From an uncultured Bacteroidales bacterium (GTDB lineage Bacteria > Bacteroidota > Bacteroidia > Bacteroidales > P3): 8,500 nucleotides of DNA. Below, in pieces: positions 5,428 through 8,500 of the stretch. The stretch's first letter is position 1, and each line of letters begins with the position of its first letter. The translations under genes were made by a program, and so were the position numbers. The stretch covers positions 1-8,500 of the forward strand of contig CALGCG010000030.1 in NCBI GenBank assembly GCA_937884485.1. Direction: 5' to 3'. The notes beneath the pieces are model-generated. The model was not told where the DNA came from. It was given only the letters and a program-made list of their open reading frames with translations, and did no database searches.

Positions 5428-6267
5428 ATGAAACCAATCATTGTCGGAACAGATTTTTCAGCAGGCTCCTACATGGCACTGGAGCTGGCCATCGACGTGG
5501 CCAACCGCTTCCAGAGCGACATTATACTGATTTGGGCTCGCCGCGAGAAGCTCCTCTTCAGCGACGAACAGCTCAACACTATGACCAACCTGGCCGAGGA
5601 CAAGTTGCAGGCCCTCTGCGACAAATACCAGCCCGCCATGAAGTACGGCAAGCTGCGCTGGCAAATCACCAACGGCAAGGTGGCTCCCGCCCTGGCCACG
5701 ACGGCCACGCGCGAACTGGCCTCGATGATTATCATCGGCACCAACGGAGCCTCGGGCTTTGAGAAATACTGGATGGGCAGCCAGGCCGTGCGCATCGTGC
5801 AGGACTCGCCCTGCCCCGTGCTCACCGTGCGCCAGGGCTACGACTTCCACAAAAAGCTGGAGCGCATCGTGGTGCCCCTGCGCGTCAACGCCAACTCGCG
5901 CCAGAAGGTGCCGCCTGCAGCCTCCATGGCCAAGATATTCGACTCGGAGGTCTACATCCTCGGTCTGCTGGACATGAAGGAGGACGAACAGGTGCTGCGC
6001 ACCTACGTGCAGCAGAGCACCGACTACCTGGACAAGGAGGGCGTGAAGTACCAGACGGTGATCCGCCCCTACTCCAACTACTGCGACACGGTGATGGAAT
6101 ACACCGAGGACATCAATGCCGACCTGGTGGTCATCAACACCGAGCAGGACCGCATCATCAGCCAGATATTCCTCGGCACCAACGCCCAGCAGATAGTCCA
6201 CCGCTCGCAGATTCCCGTGCTCTGCATCCATCCGGCCGACTACATCAACGTCTCGGCGAAAATCTGA
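5428..6267 (+). CDS. Universal stress protein, two tandem UspA domains
   Basis: A 279-residue cytoplasmic protein made of two Usp folds, about 1-137 and 144-268. Domain 1 has the opening IIVGTDFSAGS and an intact nucleotide-binding motif G-2x-G-9x-G-S (G104, G107, G117, S118), so it is predicted to bind ATP. Domain 2 opens with R-I-V-V-P-L-R and ends with I-P-V-L-C-I-H-P, but the matching loop (INTEQDRIISQIFLGTN) lacks the first two glycines, so it probably does not bind nucleotide. Proteins of this family accumulate under stress or energy limitation; the specific role here is unknown. The ATG at 5428 follows an A-rich leader with GG directly before it and no well-spaced Shine-Dalgarno sequence. 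No convincing TTTG/TAnnTTTG promoter was found upstream; TATAAT at 5401-5406 is a weak alternative. The flavoprotein gene follows after 42 nt. Confidence 0.93.
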   Translation: MKPIIVGTDFSAGSYMALELAIDVANRFQSDIILIWARREKLLFSDEQLNTMTNLAEDKLQALCDKYQPAMKYGKLRWQITNGKVAPALATTATRELASMIIIGTNGASGFEKYWMGSQAVRIVQDSPCPVLTVRQGYDFHKKLERIVVPLRVNANSRQKVPPAASMAKIFDSEVYILGLLDMKEDEQVLRTYVQQSTDYLDKEGVKYQTVIRPYSNYCDTVMEYTEDINADLVVINTEQDRIISQIFLGTNAQQIVHRSQIPVLCIHPADYINVSAKI

Positions 6268-6270
6268 GCA

Positions 6271-6305
6271 GTGGTTAGTGTTTAGTGGTTAGTGTTAAGT
6301 GGTTA
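6271..6305 (+). repeat. Heptanucleotide tandem repeat (GTGGTTA-type)
   Basis: Five contiguous 7-nt units with consensus GTGgTTA (GTGGTTA, GTGTTTA, GTGGTTA, GTGTTAA, GTGGTTA) fill nearly all of the gap between the two plus-strand genes, starting 4 nt after the stress-protein stop codon. A sixth, degenerate unit GTTGATG (6306-6312) contains the ATG of the flavoprotein gene. It occupies the place of a ribosome-binding site and contains no purine-rich one. Confidence 0.85.
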
Positions 6306-6309
6306 GTTG

Positions 6310-7566
6310 ATGGAGTACGATGTGATAGTGGTTGGCGGCGGCGCAGCAGGCCTGATGGCCGCCGTGACGGCAGCAGGGCGCGGCAAGCACGTGCTGCTGC
6401 TGGAGAAGATGGACCAGGCCGGGCGCAAGCTGCGCATCACCGGCAAGGGCCGTTGCAACCTCACCAACACCAATGCCCTGCGCGACACCCTGCCCCACAT
6501 CGGCAGCGACGCCCGTTTCCTGCGCAACGCCTACGGCCGTTTCTTCAACCAACAGCTGATGGACTTCTTCGAGCAAAGGGGCGTGGCGCTGACCGTGGAA
6601 CGCGGCAACCGCGTCTACCCCGCCAGCGGCAAAGCCCTCGACATCTTCCTGTCCCTGATGCACGAGCTGGAGCAGAACGCCAACGTCGACATCCGCAAGA
6701 ACACCACCGTCAAGAGCATCGAGACCTTCGAAGGCCAAGCCACGGCAGTCATCCTCGAGCGCGGCGAACGCATCGCCTGCCGCCACATCGTCCTGGCCAC
6801 CGGCGGCCTCTCCTACCCCACCACAGGCAGCACCGGCGCCGGATACCGCATGGCCCGCGAGCTGGGGCACACCGTGGTGGAACCTGTCCCCTCGCTGGTG
6901 CCGCTGAAATGTGCGGAGAAAATCCCCGCAGAACTCATCGGCTTCCAGCTGAAGAATGTGCAGTTGGCTCTGTATGAAGGCTCGTCGAACGCCCCGATGT
7001 TCAAGTCGGGCGTGGGCGAAATGATCTTCGTGCAGGACGGTCTCTCAGGTCCCATCGTGCTCAGCGCCAGTCGTATCGCCACACGCCCATTGCAATCCGG
7101 GCAGCCCCTCACGGCCCGCCTCGACCTCAAGCCCGGCCTCACCCCCGAGCAGCTGGACCGCCGCCTGCTGGCCGACCTCGACCAAAACGGCACGCGCATC
7201 TTCAACGACGCCCTGCGCCTGTGGCTCCCGGCCGAGCTCATACCGCTGGCACTGCCTCAGTTACATATAGAATATTATAAACGTCTGCACCAGATTACCG
7301 GCGACGAGCGCCGCCGTCTGGGCCGCTGGCTGAAAGGGGTGGAGTTCACCCTCACAGGCACCCACGACTGGAACGAGGCCATCGTCACCCAAGGGGGCGT
7401 GGCCCTCGGCGAAGTGAACCCCAAGACCATGGAGAGCCGCCTCGTCAGCGGCCTCTACATCGTCGGCGAACTCCTCGACCTCGACGCCGACACCGGCGGC
7501 TACAATCTCCAGACCGCCTTCTCCACAGGATATCTGGCAGGAATTTCCGCAGCGAAAACTGTTTAA
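6310..7566 (+). CDS. NAD(P)/FAD-dependent oxidoreductase, HI0933/BaiN-like family
   Basis: A 418-residue flavoprotein. The N-terminal Rossmann motif is VVGGGAAGLMAA (7-18, G9, G11, G14), followed by the family hallmark AGRKLRITGKGRCNLTN (37-53). The C-terminal FAD-contact block VTQGGVALGEVNPKTMES (359-376) and GELLDLDADTGGYNLQ (386-401) are fully conserved. Members of this family (Pfam HI0933-like) are widespread but mostly uncharacterised; one clostridial relative, BaiN, acts in bile-acid dehydroxylation, which cannot be transferred to this protein. The ATG at 6310 is preferred; an in-frame TTG at 6307 would add one residue. The gene lies 42 nt after the stress-protein gene and is probably co-transcribed with it. 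Its TAA shares TTAA with the stop codon of the convergent mnmA gene, so there is no separate terminator. Confidence 0.92.
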   Translation: MEYDVIVVGGGAAGLMAAVTAAGRGKHVLLLEKMDQAGRKLRITGKGRCNLTNTNALRDTLPHIGSDARFLRNAYGRFFNQQLMDFFEQRGVALTVERGNRVYPASGKALDIFLSLMHELEQNANVDIRKNTTVKSIETFEGQATAVILERGERIACRHIVLATGGLSYPTTGSTGAGYRMARELGHTVVEPVPSLVPLKCAEKIPAELIGFQLKNVQLALYEGSSNAPMFKSGVGEMIFVQDGLSGPIVLSASRIATRPLQSGQPLTARLDLKPGLTPEQLDRRLLADLDQNGTRIFNDALRLWLPAELIPLALPQLHIEYYKRLHQITGDERRRLGRWLKGVEFTLTGTHDWNEAIVTQGGVALGEVNPKTMESRLVSGLYIVGELLDLDADTGGYNLQTAFSTGYLAGISAAKTV

Positions 7567-8500
7567 ATCACTCCCGAGCCAAGCATCTCGACTGATGTAT
7601 CTGAGGCATCTGTCTGTAAAGATGATTCGACAGGGGCATACCAGGCAGCGAACTGTCCCGGAGTTATACCGCGCTGAGGCTGGTCAAAAAGGATATAGAG
7701 ACCGTTCGAACGCATTATAAGGGGCGCATCCTGCAATGGCTGACGATAACGTATCCGCACCCTGTAACGACGCATCTCACCTACAGTCATGGCCAGATCT
7801 TCACGTATCCAATGGATTTCAGACGGATCTATACGCAGACAACTACGTGAAAGTCCCTTGTGCGTGTGGCCTTCACCGACATAGATGATATTGTTCGGAA
7901 TATCTGTCTCGATCACGAAGATGGAATCCTTGTGTCCTCCGATGTTCAGACCTTTACGCTGACCTATGGTATAGAACTGCGCTCCGTCATGTCTGCCGAC
8001 AATCTTTCCATGAGGATTTTCCTTGTAGCGGGTCTTCTTTATATGCTTTCTTCCGCTGCGGTAAGTCTCTGTCTCGAACCTTATGTCATATCTGACAGGC
8101 TGAGAAAGCTTCAGAAGGACTTCATCCGACAGGGCAGCAGTCTTTTCCATCGAGAACGGACAGGCAACAGGCTCCACCTGAACAGTCTTGTCATCCGATA
8201 CATAATCCGTTATCATCTTCAGACTATCTGCTTCATCTGACAGAATCGACTCAAGTGTCTCACGAATGAACGAATATTGACTGTTATCTGAGTAATAGGC
8301 ATCATACACTTCCACTACATCACCTTCGCAAGGCTTGAGTTTCTGCTGAAGGAAAGTCGGAAGATCTACCTTTCCGACAAAGCATATGCCCTGTGAATCC
8401 TTCTTGTCAGCGGAAGGAAGGTCTGCCTCCTGTGCCAGACGCCGCACTTCAGGCTTGATTATATCACCTACGGGAAACATGGCGTATGAGAGTTGCTCCT
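7563..8500 (-). CDS. mnmA: tRNA-specific 2-thiouridylase MnmA, partial (5' end outside the window)
   Basis: The C-terminal 312 or so residues of MnmA, which thiolates U34 of Lys, Glu and Gln tRNAs using ATP and relayed sulfur. The frame is open to the window edge (EQLSYAMFPVGD), so the N-terminal PP-loop and the first catalytic cysteine are missing from view. Visible, numbering from the in-window Met at 8480: the second catalytic cysteine in DSQGICFVG (C33), then the central-domain motif GRHDGAQFYTIGQRKGLNIGG (162-182) and the C-terminal beta-barrel (RVRIRYRQPL, RGITPGQFAAWY). Between G-D-V-V-E-V and the GRHDG motif lies an insertion of about 100 residues (58-157) that E. coli MnmA lacks. The gene has markedly lower GC than its neighbours. 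Bacteroides genomes can carry more than one mnmA paralogue, so which copy this is remains open. Confidence 0.93.
   Translation of the reverse strand, partial: EQLSYAMFPVGDIIKPEVRRLAQEADLPSADKKDSQGICFVGKVDLPTFLQQKLKPCEGDVVEVYDAYYSDNSQYSFIRETLESILSDEADSLKMITDYVSDDKTVQVEPVACPFSMEKTAALSDEVLLKLSQPVRYDIRFETETYRSGRKHIKKTRYKENPHGKIVGRHDGAQFYTIGQRKGLNIGGHKDSIFVIETDIPNNIIYVGEGHTHKGLSRSCLRIDPSEIHWIREDLAMTVGEMRRYRVRIRYRQPLQDAPLIMRSNGLYILFDQPQRGITPGQFAAWYAPVESSLQTDASDTSVEMLGSGVI

Noticed and set aside
5458..6231. A 257-codon minus-strand frame opposite the universal stress protein, upstream of the orphan terminator
   Set aside because: Considered as the gene ended by the terminator, but the translation is a V/H/G-rich shadow with no recognisable motif and no promoter was found.
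6271..6312. Short repeats as a possible CRISPR array
   Set aside because: Units are contiguous 7-mers without spacers, and no cas genes are present.

Overview
The window looks like chromosomal DNA of a GC-rich member of the Bacteroidota, probably Bacteroidales. The grounds are promoter elements of the Bacteroides type (TAnnTTTG with an upstream TTTG), starts without clear Shine-Dalgarno sequences, a lipoprotein whose residues after the lipobox cysteine resemble a Bacteroidetes surface-export signal, and the protein family variants present. The genus cannot be fixed from sequence alone. Most genes are housekeeping, with no phage, transposase, CRISPR array or tRNA/rRNA gene.

Left part (1-4978), all on the minus strand, in order of transcription: ruvB (Holliday-junction branch-migration motor), a secreted 165-residue protein of unknown function starting 4 nt after ruvB, and a small lipoprotein of unknown function. 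Next come hutI (imidazolonepropionase, with its own promoter-like -7 box), a LolD-type ABC ATPase, and rlmB (23S rRNA 2'-O-methyltransferase) overlapping the ATPase gene by 20 nt. Positions 1-100 carry an 11-nt tandem array and no gene.

Middle (4979-5427) is a divergent intergenic region of about 450 nt. It holds a near-consensus ruvB promoter, palindromic boxes just upstream of it, a degenerate 11-nt tandem array with an inverted copy, and an intrinsic-terminator-like hairpin that points toward ruvB without an obvious gene to terminate.

Right part (5428-7566), plus strand: a two-domain universal stress protein and an HI0933/BaiN-type flavoprotein, separated by a heptanucleotide tandem repeat that runs to the flavoprotein start codon. 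From 7563 to the window edge, on the minus strand, is the C-terminal part of an MnmA tRNA 2-thiouridylase. It carries a roughly 100-residue insertion and is clearly lower in GC than the rest. It meets the flavoprotein tail to tail, with both stop codons inside one TTAA.

The most interesting observation is a 29-nt GC-rich palindromic repeat present in both rlmB and hutI (24 of 29 bases identical). It lies in the same orientation and reading frame in both and encodes GAG(R/E)TPA(H/L)QI. This resembles in-frame protein-coding palindromic elements such as those of Rickettsia. A possible recent nonsense mutation near the end of the lipoprotein gene is the second. I see no sign of a new multi-gene system here.
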